Part shown: one piece after another, positions 8,711 to 16,794 of the stretch
How positions within the stretch are numbered: position 1 is the stretch's first letter
Layout: each line of letters begins with the position of its first letter
From: CAYHMW01 sp964357925
Lineage (GTDB): Bacteria > Patescibacteriota > Microgenomatia > UBA8517
Assembly: GCA_964357925.1 (NCBI GenBank)
Contig: CAYHMW010000013.1
Span: 1 to 32,159 of the forward strand
Direction: 5' to 3'
Length of the DNA stretch: 32,159 nucleotides
Notes under the pieces: generated by a model
Told to the model about the DNA's origin: nothing
The model's input: the letters and a program-made list of their open reading frames with translations, nothing else
The model's database searches: none
Made by a program: the position numbers and the translations under genes

Positions 8711-9892
8711 CTAGATTCGATTGTATGCCAGAAGTGCACCAGGCACAAATCTTCCTTTCTCTCCTGACCAAACAGGAGGTTTTTGTTTGTAGTCTAAGTA
8801 ATGCATGTTCCCATGTACAAGAAATTCATTCTCCCCTGAATAAACTATTCTGCTTGATTGACCTGCATCTGTGATAAATGCTTTCTCAAAATTGAAATTA
8901 TTACTTATAAAGTCATGGAGTTCATACGCATTGAGACCTTCTTGTCCCTTGACTTGAGGTCTTGCATCTATAACGAGAAGAATGATTTCATTCTGTTTTT
9001 CTATAACAAGGCTCCAAGCTTTTTTATACTTTTCTATAAATTCTGAAGTTAATTTATTATTTATTAGATAATTTTTAAAAACACCTAATATATTATTTTT
9101 GTTTTTAGGAAGTTCTGCTATTAAGCTTTGTGCAGAATGATCCTTAGTAAATTCAAAACCACCTACTTTAGCTGAGTGAACTAGATCCGTTATATTAATT
9201 TTACTGGTAATATTTTTGGGGCAAGACATAATAAAGAGAAAGTCGAATAAATTTAACCGTTCACTACTAATTTGGCTTACTGCGACCTCCTCGTTTTTCA
9301 GAGAAAGACCAACCAACAATTCATTTTCTTTTGGAGCTATCCACGCATCGTTATAATCACTTGTGATTATTGTTCTTCCACTTCTAATTTTTCTTTTCTG
9401 GGGAATATCAAAGTTTCCATAAACAATGGTATTTACACCAATGTCAGAATGTGAACCTCTCCAATCAATAGTATTATTACCGATTTTCAACGAACCATTT
9501 CCTCTCAAATAATCAAGTTTAATCTTTCCATTCCTCGTTATTAATGTAGGACGTTTGTTAGTTGGCAGTTGCAGAGGAACTCCGTGTTTAATATCGAGGT
9601 TGAAAGACCAACTAGTTGGTCTGGTCCCTTCTTCTGCCATGAAGAAAGCGTTGGTATTAATTCCAATCATGAAATCTGTTTTTTTAAGAGTATGTGTCCT
9701 TTTAACAATTTGAGAAAGGGGCTGTTTATTAATAGAGGAATAAAGTTCGAATACAATTCTACTTTTTGTCAGGGTGTAGGCATGAAAATTTACAATTGCG
9801 TCACCATTTATGATCGACCCTTGCTCATACACGACACTATTGTTAATAGTATTGACTAAACTCTTTATTGTAGATAGCTTTCGATATCGCAT
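8711..9892 (-). CDS. Phosphodiester glycosidase-like protein (NAGPA / DUF2233 family)
   Basis: A 393-residue protein, first gene of the minus-strand biosynthetic run. It has the layout of the NAGPA family (the 'uncovering enzyme' fold): MIGINTNAFF (75-84) parallels the nGGFF motif; then comes a long beta-rich middle; the C-terminal part has GLNAYELHDF, FITDAGQSSRIVY (339-351, D-x-G-x-S matching D-G-G-x-S), and a closing arginine-containing segment GRFVPGALLAY. Family members cleave GlcNAc-1-phosphodiester or related glycosidic bonds and are usually secreted. No signal peptide is visible from ATG 9892, so it may act in the cytoplasm. The family call is by motif recognition, and the first 70 residues are not recognised. 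TACAAT lies eight bases before the start, on the same strand. Confidence 0.72.
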   Translation of the reverse strand: MRYRKLSTIKSLVNTINNSVVYEQGSIINGDAIVNFHAYTLTKSRIVFELYSSINKQPLSQIVKRTHTLKKTDFMIGINTNAFFMAEEGTRPTSWSFNLDIKHGVPLQLPTNKRPTLITRNGKIKLDYLRGNGSLKIGNNTIDWRGSHSDIGVNTIVYGNFDIPQKRKIRSGRTIITSDYNDAWIAPKENELLVGLSLKNEEVAVSQISSERLNLFDFLFIMSCPKNITSKINITDLVHSAKVGGFEFTKDHSAQSLIAELPKNKNNILGVFKNYLINNKLTSEFIEKYKKAWSLVIEKQNEIILLVIDARPQVKGQEGLNAYELHDFISNNFNFEKAFITDAGQSSRIVYSGENEFLVHGNMHYLDYKQKPPVWSGEKGRFVPGALLAYNRI

Positions 9893-10025
9893 AAATGGCT
9901 ATTGTAGTTAATGATAGGTATAAATGGAAAGAAGTACGTAATAAGTATCAGGTCTAAAGGGTCACTAGAAAATTCAAGATAATACTCACCCGCTGAAATT
10001 TTTAATGACATCCTGGTAAAGTTGA

Positions 10026-10063
10026 GATGATTTCGCTTAAACTGAAATAGACTCGAAATCATC
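10026..10063. promoter_or_regulatory. 10-bp perfect inverted repeat upstream of the biosynthetic operon
   Basis: GATGATTTCG (10026-10035) pairs exactly with CGAAATCATC (10054-10063) across an 18-base spacer. It sits between a terminator hairpin and the first operon gene (start 9892). No T-run follows on either strand, so it does not look like a terminator. It could be an operator or a 5' UTR hairpin. Confidence 0.4.
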
Positions 10064-10077
10064 AATCACAGAACACC

Positions 10078-10112
10078 AAAAACCATCTGAGGGTTGCCCC
10101 TAGATGGTTTTT
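10078..10112. terminator. Strong, probably bidirectional intrinsic terminator
   Basis: AAAAACCATCT (10078-10088) pairs perfectly with AGATGGTTTTT (10102-10112), and inner bases AGGG/CCCT extend the stem. The A-run on one side and T-run on the other permit termination on both strands. It lies after the pilin cassette on the minus strand and resembles the terminator after the full pilin gene at 16743-16777, so it was probably duplicated with the cassette. Confidence 0.75.
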
Positions 10113-10129
10113 GTTTAGATTACCAACAG

Positions 10130-10221
10130 TTATCTCTGGATAGAGATACTTCCAGTTAGCTCTCCGCTTGCAGATGCCACTACTCGGCCGTCTGTATTTA
10201 CATAAACTGTATAGTCAGTAT
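10130..10221 (-). repeat. 92-bp direct repeat, copy A
   Basis: Identical base for base to 16795-16886, covering the stop codon and the last ~30 codons of a pilin. The copies are in the same orientation, about 6.7 kb apart, and bracket the surface-glycan genes. Confidence 0.93.
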
Positions 10222-10489
10222 TACCATTATCTCCTGTGGATGGATCAGTTGGTATTGCAGCGATATACGTTGGTACAACGTTTCCTGCAGCTGCCACATG
10301 CTCCCCAGCCTGGAGGCGCTGTGGGACTTGGGGTGCTGATGAGATGAGGAGTGGTGGAGAATCCCAACTGAATTGGCCAGAGATTGGATCTCCTCTACTA
10401 TTAGTCCATACATACCCAAATAGACTGCGTATGCTGGGTGTAGCGCCAAGTTGCGCGTATAGAAACCAATGCCTCTTAATTTGACACAA
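10130..10489 (-). pseudogene. Headless pilin 3' cassette (silent copy or remnant)
   Basis: The last ~45 codons match the C-terminus of the complete pilin at 16795-17277: TYIAAxPTDPSTG..., then DTDYTVYVNTDGR-like sequence to the same final residues SISIQR. The 3'-most 92 bases, starting with the stop codon, are identical to 16795-16886. The preceding ~70 codons are open but unlike the full pilin. There is no prepilin leader, no hydrophobic N-terminal helix and no convincing start codon or ribosome binding site. The frame runs back in phase to the TAG stop of the glycosyltransferase gene at 10493. It may be a silent donor cassette for pilin variation or a remnant left by recombination. Confidence 0.8.
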
Positions 10490-10492
10490 ATG

Positions 10493-11983
10493 CTACCACG
10501 CTCCCCTGGATTTCAAAACAGCTGGAATTGTTTTGAAAATCAATAATATATCAAAAAAAATATTTCTTCTTTTTGCATAGCTATAGTCCATAGCAAAACG
10601 TTTTTCAAATCCTATTTCAGATCTACCGCTTACTTGCCACAAACCAGTGAGTCCTGGCCTTGTTCCGATAATCGTCACTGCATACCTATTTAACTCTGGA
10701 TGAATTTTTAATTGGTTTTTAACCTCATCTTTTTTGTAAGCTCGGGGGCCGACTATCGACATCTCGCCTTTTAAAATATTGATTAGTTGAGGAAGCTCAT
10801 CTAAACTAAACTTTCTTAAAATTTTTCCAACTCTGGTTACTCTTGGGTCCTCTTTTATTTTGTAATTACTCTTTTTGTATATTTCCAACAATTCAGGATT
10901 GTTTTTCAAAATTTCTTCTGCATTTATGACCATTGTTCTAAATTTAAACATTTCAAATTCTTTCCACCCTATTGAAACTCGCTTCTGTTTAAAAATAACT
11001 GGGCCTTCTGAATCTAGTTTTATTAAAAGAGAAATTAGAAGTAAAACAGATGAGCCAACAATAAGACCAATTAAAGAACCAAAAATATCAATCAAACGCT
11101 TTATTTTGTAGTATATAAAAGTATTTATATTATCTAGAACTAGTTTTAGTTTTTGAACTTCTCCGCCAATAATATGAAATAACCAGAGTAAAAAAGCTAG
11201 AAATAGTGGTACGCCCTCTCTTACTGGCATCACTACTGCTCTGTTAAAGTTATTCAAATCCAGGAGTCTCTCGCCAATTCCCATCCTAACATCTCCTTGT
11301 GCATGTTTATATTTTTGAAAAAGAATATCACTTAATTTGTCGGGGTCTTTATGTCTAACAATAGCCTCGGGTTCAAAATAAATTTTGAAGCCCATTTTTT
11401 TTATTCTATATCCTAGCTCTCGATCTTCACCACCTGTTCCTTTGAAGGTTTCATTAAAAACAAAGCTGTCTTTTTGTTCTATCTTATCCAATACATCCTT
11501 CTTTATTGCTACATTCCTTGTAACTATAGTTTTTATAAAACCGTTTTTGTCTCCAACTTTATTTATAAATGCAACCCTTCTCCATTTTGCATGAGCTCGT
11601 GTTAAATCGGTATTTATTATTTGTTCCCAAATATTCCCTTGCACAACATCTGCATCAACATTTTTGAAAGTACGCTCATAAACTTTCAATAAGTTTTCGG
11701 CGACTACTACATCTTGATCTAATAAGATAAGGGTTTCACCTTTTGCATTTGCAATCCCAAAATTTCTAGCTGTGGGAGCTCCTTGATTAAAAATGCTAAA
11801 TATCTTTAGATTTCTTACTTTAAGCCTTATTAATCTAGAAACAGAACTATCTGTAGAACCGTCATCCACTACAACAATTTCGTATTTAGACTTATCGTAT
11901 TCTAGAGCTGCTAAACTTTTTACGCACTCAAGAATATCCGAACCAGAATTGAATGATGGTATTACAAATGAAAATAGTGTCAT
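10493..11983 (-). CDS. GT2 glycosyltransferase fused to polyprenyl-phosphate sugar-1-phosphate transferase
   Basis: A 496-residue fusion. Residues 1 to about 240 form a GT-A fold glycosyltransferase with VVVDDGSTDSS (about 36-46), LLDQDVVV and GGEDRELGYR. A hydrophobic stretch near 255-270 follows. Residues about 290-496 are a WcaJ/PglC-type phosphoglycosyltransferase: membrane helix SLIGLIVGSSVLLLISLLI, then GPVIFKQKRVSIGWKEFEMFKFRTM, FSLDELPQLINILKGEMSIVGPR, PGLTGLWQVSGRS and the usual C-terminal RGAW. It should load a sugar-phosphate on undecaprenyl phosphate at the inner membrane face and perhaps add the next sugar itself. It is divergent from the AsnB-like gene and directly followed by the pilin cassette. 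Confidence 0.9.
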   Translation of the reverse strand: MTLFSFVIPSFNSGSDILECVKSLAALEYDKSKYEIVVVDDGSTDSSVSRLIRLKVRNLKIFSIFNQGAPTARNFGIANAKGETLILLDQDVVVAENLLKVYERTFKNVDADVVQGNIWEQIINTDLTRAHAKWRRVAFINKVGDKNGFIKTIVTRNVAIKKDVLDKIEQKDSFVFNETFKGTGGEDRELGYRIKKMGFKIYFEPEAIVRHKDPDKLSDILFQKYKHAQGDVRMGIGERLLDLNNFNRAVVMPVREGVPLFLAFLLWLFHIIGGEVQKLKLVLDNINTFIYYKIKRLIDIFGSLIGLIVGSSVLLLISLLIKLDSEGPVIFKQKRVSIGWKEFEMFKFRTMVINAEEILKNNPELLEIYKKSNYKIKEDPRVTRVGKILRKFSLDELPQLINILKGEMSIVGPRAYKKDEVKNQLKIHPELNRYAVTIIGTRPGLTGLWQVSGRSEIGFEKRFAMDYSYAKRRNIFFDILLIFKTIPAVLKSRGAW

Positions 11984-12005
11984 AGATTCAAATCTCTGTT
12001 AGAAT
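11977..12005 (+). promoter_or_regulatory. Candidate promoter for the AsnB-like gene
   Basis: GTGTCA (11977-11982), a 17-base spacer and TAGAAT (12000-12005). The predicted transcription start falls within about five bases of the ATG at 12016, implying a leaderless or near-leaderless mRNA. The -35 box overlaps the 5' end of the divergent glycosyltransferase gene. Confidence 0.35.
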
Positions 12006-12015
12006 ATTGTACAGT

Positions 12016-13731
12016 ATGCTTAGATTGTTTGGGACAATAGGCAATAATGTACCATCAGATAAACCTAATGACAATTTTTATGATAATTATAAAGATTGGA
12101 AAGATGTATATTACAGAATATCCACTTGCGGTCTAGATTCTGTTAATAATTTTTTTACAGAGGAGGGAGGTTCCATTGTTGTTGTTCAAGGAAATCTCTT
12201 TGAAAGTGCAAATCATAAAAAACCTGCAAACTACATACTAGATTTATATAACAAAAAACAAGACATATCCTTTGTCAGACAACTTAACGGCTCTTTTAAT
12301 TTTTTTCTAATAGATAAAAGAAACCGACTAATCTACCTCGCAACCGACAAATGTGGTTCCAGACCTCTGTTCGTATATCAAAAAGACAATCAACTTACTT
12401 TTGGTTCTGAAATAAAGTTACTACTTTCATTATTAAATAAACATCCTGCTATTAACTGGGGAGCGTGGGGTGAATATCTAACTTTTAGATTCACACTCGG
12501 AGAAAATACATTTTATAAAGATATCCGATTAATACCCAATGGCACGTTGTTTAAAATAAGTTATGGAGATAAAACTAAGATAAGCGAAGAGCAATATTGG
12601 GACTTTCCTGAAATTGAAACAGATCTTGATTCAAGTTTTGAACAAAAAATACATGAAGGAACTGAAATATTCAAAACTATTTTTCAAAGTTTAGGTGACG
12701 ATATTAAGGATTCAATAAACATCGTTGCTCTGTCAGGAGGCTACGACTCCAGAAGCATAGTATCGGGTCTTAAGAAATTTTCCCCTTCTAGCAAATTCGA
12801 TACTGTAACAACACTACACCCGGCAGGTTCGGAAAAGGAAATTGTAAACGAGTTATCTGAGGCCTTGAAATTAAAAAATAAGTATATCGACAGACCTACT
12901 AATATATACAAACGATTCTTCATCAGGAAAGCGTATTTAAGTGATTGCTTAGTCCAGGAACACCTATGGACAATGCCTATGTTAGATACTATTAGTCAAT
13001 ACAATACCTATATTGACGGCATTGCCGGCGACATTGTAATGCGCTCCACCAGAGTCCGACCAATACATATCGAGAAGAAGGATGATACACACTTTTTAGT
13101 TAAGTTGTTTAAAAAACAATTCGGTTTTGACTATATTTGGCTTGAAGATTATATAGACCCTAATATATGGAACCACATTAAATTTACCGATGATTGGACC
13201 TCTCGCGAATTAAGTAAGATTCCTACAACAGAAAACCGGATGATGACCTTTTTAATCAAGAACAGAGTCAGAAATGGCATTAGCATTGCTCCTAATAATA
13301 TTATTGGAAATAATGTAAAGATGGTGATCCAACCATTTTTTGATGATAGATTGGTAAGATTTGGATTCAGCATACCACATAAATATAAGTTTAAATTTAT
13401 TTATAGGGAAATATTAAATGCAGCATTCCCTGAAATAATGAGCATACCGTCAACAAGTGATGAAAACACAGATAAACTAAAAAGTTATGACAACAGAATC
13501 TTACAATTTGATCAAAACCCCAGGGAATTAATAAGTGATTATTCTGATATCTCCAAGGAGGATACTAAATATCTATTTAATCTATTGAGACAACTTGACT
13601 TTCCATCATTCATAAATAAGCAAGTCTTTATTGATGACATGAAGATAGACCTTAAGGTAAATAGAATTAATACGATATTAGATATCGTTTTGTGGTATAA
13701 CATGTTTGAACAAAATAACTTACCTATTTAA
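12016..13731 (+). CDS. Asparagine synthase-like protein without the glutaminase cysteine
   Basis: A 571-residue AsnB homologue. The N-terminal half keeps the class II amidotransferase layout (LNGSFNFFLID, LATDKCGSRPLFVY, FGSEIK). From ATG 12016 the protein begins MLRLFG, with no Cys after the initiator Met, so glutamine hydrolysis by the usual nucleophile is not possible. The synthetase half has the ATP pyrophosphatase loop ALSGGYDSRS (238-247) and a later DGIAGDIVM segment. Such proteins are common in exopolysaccharide loci and probably amidate or activate a carboxylate, such as a uronic acid. This is inference. An upstream in-frame TTG at 12007 would add three residues, but ATG 12016 is preferred. 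The next glycosyltransferase follows after four bases. Confidence 0.83.
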   Translation: MLRLFGTIGNNVPSDKPNDNFYDNYKDWKDVYYRISTCGLDSVNNFFTEEGGSIVVVQGNLFESANHKKPANYILDLYNKKQDISFVRQLNGSFNFFLIDKRNRLIYLATDKCGSRPLFVYQKDNQLTFGSEIKLLLSLLNKHPAINWGAWGEYLTFRFTLGENTFYKDIRLIPNGTLFKISYGDKTKISEEQYWDFPEIETDLDSSFEQKIHEGTEIFKTIFQSLGDDIKDSINIVALSGGYDSRSIVSGLKKFSPSSKFDTVTTLHPAGSEKEIVNELSEALKLKNKYIDRPTNIYKRFFIRKAYLSDCLVQEHLWTMPMLDTISQYNTYIDGIAGDIVMRSTRVRPIHIEKKDDTHFLVKLFKKQFGFDYIWLEDYIDPNIWNHIKFTDDWTSRELSKIPTTENRMMTFLIKNRVRNGISIAPNNIIGNNVKMVIQPFFDDRLVRFGFSIPHKYKFKFIYREILNAAFPEIMSIPSTSDENTDKLKSYDNRILQFDQNPRELISDYSDISKEDTKYLFNLLRQLDFPSFINKQVFIDDMKIDLKVNRINTILDIVLWYNMFEQNNLPI

Positions 13732-13735
13732 CCTT

Positions 13736-14929
13736 ATGAAAATTTGCTTTGTCTCGCATAGTGGTGACATAGGTGGAGCCGAACTCTCTTTATTATATTT
13801 ACTGAAAACATTAAATAAATATCCTTCTACAAAAGCACTCGTTGTTCTCCCCTCTAAAGGAGGCCTTACTACTAAATTGGATGAAGCAAAAATAAGCTAT
13901 ATAATCCAACCATATAAATGGTGGACTGTTAGAAGAGGAGAGAAAATAAATTCTGTTAAAACAACTTTCCGACACCATTTAGACGATGCCCTTAAATTGG
14001 GAGCAAACATAAATAAATTTAAACCAGATTTGATTGTAACCAACACCAGCGTTCTTTGTGTCGGGGCGTTAGTAGCAAACTCTTTGAATATTCCACATAT
14101 CTGGTACGTAAGAGAGCTGGGTGAAAAAGATCATGGATTTATATTTGAATATGGACTGGCTTTTACATCAAAATTTATTAATGCTTTTTCATCTAAAGTG
14201 ATATTTAACTCTCGAGCAACAGAGAAAGAGTTTGATAGATATGTATCAAAAGATAAATCGATTGTTATATATAATTCCATTGATACTGATAACATGTTGC
14301 CCAAGGAGCACTCTAAATTTGACTTTAACTTCTCTAAAAGCTTTAAATTACTAATCGCAGGAACAATTTCCAAAAAGAAAGGTCAACTGGACGCCATAAG
14401 AGCAACTACTTTATTACTTGCTGAAAAAATGAACATAGAATTACTGATTTTAGGAAGGTGTACCGATAAAAAACTTACCGACAAAATAAATAGTCTAATC
14501 AACACAGGCGACAGAAAGACGTACATTCAAATGAAAGATTTTGTCGATAACCCTTATCCTCTATTCCGAAAATGTAACGCTGTTCTTGTTTGTTCAAAAA
14601 GCGAAGCGTTTGGGAGAACAATTTTGGAAGGGATGTTGCTTAAGAAACCTGTTATAGCAACAAATAGTGGAGGTGTACCTGAAATAATAAAGAATGGAGA
14701 AAACGGACTATTGTATCGCCCCGGGAACTATAGAGAACTTGCAAATAAAATCAAACTTCTAATAAACAATCCCAAACTGGCCAAAAAGATATCTGCAAAT
14801 GGTTTCCATATAGCAAAAACAGAGTTTTCTAATAAAAATTATTCTTACAAATTAAAAAGAATCTTTGAGTCAGATGATCTTGTCGTTCCTAAAACGGCAA
14901 CCTCTTGGATCAAAAAGTTAAGAGTTTAA
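13736..14929 (+). CDS. GT4-family glycosyltransferase
   Basis: GT-B retaining glycosyltransferase of 397 residues. The N-terminal domain starts MKICFVSHSGDIGGAELSLLYLL, typical of GT4 enzymes. The C-terminal domain shows AGTISKKKGQLDAIRA, then SEAFGRTILEGMLLKKPVIATNSGGVPE, containing the E-x7-E nucleotide-sugar motif, and NGENGLLY. ATG 13736 is four bases after the AsnB-like stop and gives the expected N-terminus, so it was chosen over an upstream ATG at 13706 that overlaps the preceding gene. It probably acts in the cytoplasm in the same surface-glycan pathway. Acceptor and sugar cannot be read from the sequence. It converges with the next gene with only four bases between. Confidence 0.88.
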   Translation: MKICFVSHSGDIGGAELSLLYLLKTLNKYPSTKALVVLPSKGGLTTKLDEAKISYIIQPYKWWTVRRGEKINSVKTTFRHHLDDALKLGANINKFKPDLIVTNTSVLCVGALVANSLNIPHIWYVRELGEKDHGFIFEYGLAFTSKFINAFSSKVIFNSRATEKEFDRYVSKDKSIVIYNSIDTDNMLPKEHSKFDFNFSKSFKLLIAGTISKKKGQLDAIRATTLLLAEKMNIELLILGRCTDKKLTDKINSLINTGDRKTYIQMKDFVDNPYPLFRKCNAVLVCSKSEAFGRTILEGMLLKKPVIATNSGGVPEIIKNGENGLLYRPGNYRELANKIKLLINNPKLAKKISANGFHIAKTEFSNKNYSYKLKRIFESDDLVVPKTATSWIKKLRV

Positions 14930-14933
14930 ATAC

Positions 14934-16181
14934 TTAATTTTTTAACAATTCTAAATACGATTTGGCTAAAGATTCCATTTCCATTTTTAAAGTAAAATTA
15001 TCGCGCACACTCTGCTTTCCATTTCTACCCATTTGAGATGATTTTTCTTTGTTTTTATAGAGATAAATAATTTTATCCGCTATATCTTCCGCGTCTCGTT
15101 TTTGTGCAATTAAACCCGTTTTTTGATTTACGACACTCTCGATCAGCCCACCAACATTAGTTACAACTACAGGCAATCCCATCAATTGCGCTTCTAACAC
15201 CGAGATCCCAAATCCCTCTATAACTGATGTTTGTAAAAACATATTTGAGTTCCCTAGTTCTTTTCTTATTTCTTTCAACGAAAGTGCACCTTTAAAAATT
15301 ACTGTGTTATTTTTTATCAAACCAAGTTGTTCTGCAGCATAATAAATAGCATCTTTATATGGGCCATCACCAATTATTGTGTATTGAATTTTTAGTCCAG
15401 ATTTTTGAGCTAATGCAACCGCTTCCAGGGCAAACTCATAACCTTTTGACCACGCCAGTCTAGCCACTGAAGTTATTTTAAATTTCTTATGTTTAGGTTT
15501 ATTTAAATTTGCCGTATTCTCTATATCAAAAAACGGATTAGCACCACAATAAATTACTTTGTTTTTTATACCTTTATTGAATCCTAATTTAAAACTGTTG
15601 TTCTCTAAAAACCTAGAAGCAAAACGGAACATATCGGAATAATCATTTAAGTAAGTAAGTATTTTTGGATTTTTTTGGTATGTATTGGTAGCTTGTGCAA
15701 CTCCTACCGTGTTTATAAAAATCTTGCACTTTAGTAACGATTTTAGATCAACTACTTTGTAACCAAGTGTATCGAACTCTATGCTTAGTATATCAAGATT
15801 AACCCCATTAAAATTAAATCTTTGAAACACCTTTTCAACAGGTGTAAGAAATTTATTATTACTTTGAAACAGATTATAAGCTAAGAACTTCAATGTGCTT
15901 AAAGGGTGTAACACTATTTCAGAGACTAGTCTATTAAGTGCTATCCAATAATCACTGAGAGAATCTACAGATAATCCAATTCGAACTCTCTCTCTAACAT
16001 CAGGTATCTCTTTGATTAAATCTGGGAAGAATTTCCACTGAACGCTTTCTTTAAGACAAAATATCCTGACATCATAACCCATTTTAAAGAGATAAAGAAT
16101 TTTATTCACGATAAAAGTCTCAGAAACTACCGGAAAAGTTTCGACAAAGATCCCAATTTTTATTTTGTTGTTACTTAACAT
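14934..16181 (-). CDS. GT4-family glycosyltransferase
   Basis: A 415-residue GT-B glycosyltransferase. The N-terminus KIGIFVETFPVVSETFIVNKI is the characteristic start of GT4 enzymes of exopolysaccharide loci (colanic-acid WcaL/AmsK-like). The C-terminal domain has SVARLAWSKGYEFALEAV, YTIIGDGPYKDAI and SVIEGFGISVLEAQLMGLPVVVTNVGG with the E-x7-E motif. Length is normal for the family. It overlaps the short glycosyltransferase fragment upstream by 11 bp. The sugar and acceptor are unknown. Confidence 0.9.
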   Translation of the reverse strand: MLSNNKIKIGIFVETFPVVSETFIVNKILYLFKMGYDVRIFCLKESVQWKFFPDLIKEIPDVRERVRIGLSVDSLSDYWIALNRLVSEIVLHPLSTLKFLAYNLFQSNNKFLTPVEKVFQRFNFNGVNLDILSIEFDTLGYKVVDLKSLLKCKIFINTVGVAQATNTYQKNPKILTYLNDYSDMFRFASRFLENNSFKLGFNKGIKNKVIYCGANPFFDIENTANLNKPKHKKFKITSVARLAWSKGYEFALEAVALAQKSGLKIQYTIIGDGPYKDAIYYAAEQLGLIKNNTVIFKGALSLKEIRKELGNSNMFLQTSVIEGFGISVLEAQLMGLPVVVTNVGGLIESVVNQKTGLIAQKRDAEDIADKIIYLYKNKEKSSQMGRNGKQSVRDNFTLKMEMESLAKSYLELLKN

Positions 16182-16605
16182 TGATATATTTACTAAGTGT
16201 TCGAATACTTCTAGTTGGTATTACATTTATGTTCTTGGATTTCTGTTTTGCTAAAAAACTATTCACATTAGTACAAACAATTGATTTGTTAAGCTTAAAT
16301 GCCATCTCGTCAGCCATAGCAGGTTCATACTTAACACAAAAATTAACATAAATATCAGATTTATTAATTAAGTCACTTAGTTCTTCTAAATTTGGAGTTT
16401 TATTAACAAAACAGACGTTTTTATCTATTTTCAAATCTTCAACTGTATATTTGATAGCACTGTATAGAGATCCTGTGCCTACTATAGTTAATATCAGATT
16501 ATCTATAGAATGGGTTTTAGAGAATGCTGTTAACAGGTAATCATAACCAGATTCCCAAGATAAATTACCAACAGCCAACATACATATTGTCCTTCGTTCT
16601 AGCAT
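16171..16605 (-). CDS. Short GT4 C-terminal domain protein, probably a truncated remnant
   Basis: A 144-residue ORF matching only the nucleotide-sugar-binding half of a GT-B enzyme: LAVGNLSWESGYDYLLTAFS, LTIVGTGSLYSAI, VCFVNKTPNLEELSDLINKSDIYVNF, then a weakly kept motif around YEPAMADEMAFKLNKSIVCTN. A normal GT4 has about 350-400 residues, so the acceptor domain is missing. It may be a decayed gene, or a stand-alone subunit, since the frame is intact and it overlaps the next gene by 11 bp. No Shine-Dalgarno sequence is seen at the ATG at 16605. Confidence 0.65.
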   Translation of the reverse strand: MLERRTICMLAVGNLSWESGYDYLLTAFSKTHSIDNLILTIVGTGSLYSAIKYTVEDLKIDKNVCFVNKTPNLEELSDLINKSDIYVNFCVKYEPAMADEMAFKLNKSIVCTNVNSFLAKQKSKNINVIPTRSIRTLSKYINVK

Positions 16606-16742
16606 AATATTAACAAGATACGCTATTTTAGTATAAAACTAAATTGAGGCGCATGCTGCTCAAGTAGTGACTCATTTGTGAGGAAGTAAATTAAGTGGGT
16701 AATCTTTCTTCCAACCCAGTTGCTACACTTGTACAAGACAAC

Positions 16743-16777
16743 AAAAAACCACTTGGAATGAACCAAGATGGTTTTTT
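16743..16777 (-). terminator. Intrinsic terminator after the pilin gene
   Basis: On the minus strand the stem is ACCA(T)CTTGG / CCAAGTGGT with a six-base loop and one bulged T, preceded by an A-run and followed by a T-run. It starts 18 bases after the pilin stop. It is related to the terminator after the pilin cassette at 10078-10112. Confidence 0.75.
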
Positions 16778-16794
16778 GTTGGATTGCCTATGGA

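Noticed and set aside
7833..8771. Longer start of the SUMF1-like gene at 8771
   Set aside because: It would overlap the upstream gene by 61 bp. ATG 8705 follows that gene's stop by five bases, and the extra 22 residues (VRRERKICAWC...) are a shadow of the upstream coding sequence.
9865..10065. A 66-codon minus-strand frame before the glycosidase gene
   Set aside because: It overlaps the glycosidase start in another frame, has no ribosome binding site and one arm of an inverted repeat covers its start. It looks like leader sequence.
12016..13731. Lasso peptide cyclase
   Set aside because: It is AsnB-like and lacks the glutaminase Cys as lasso cyclases do, but no B1/B2 leader-binding protein or peptidase and no precursor are nearby. 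Glycosyltransferases surround it.
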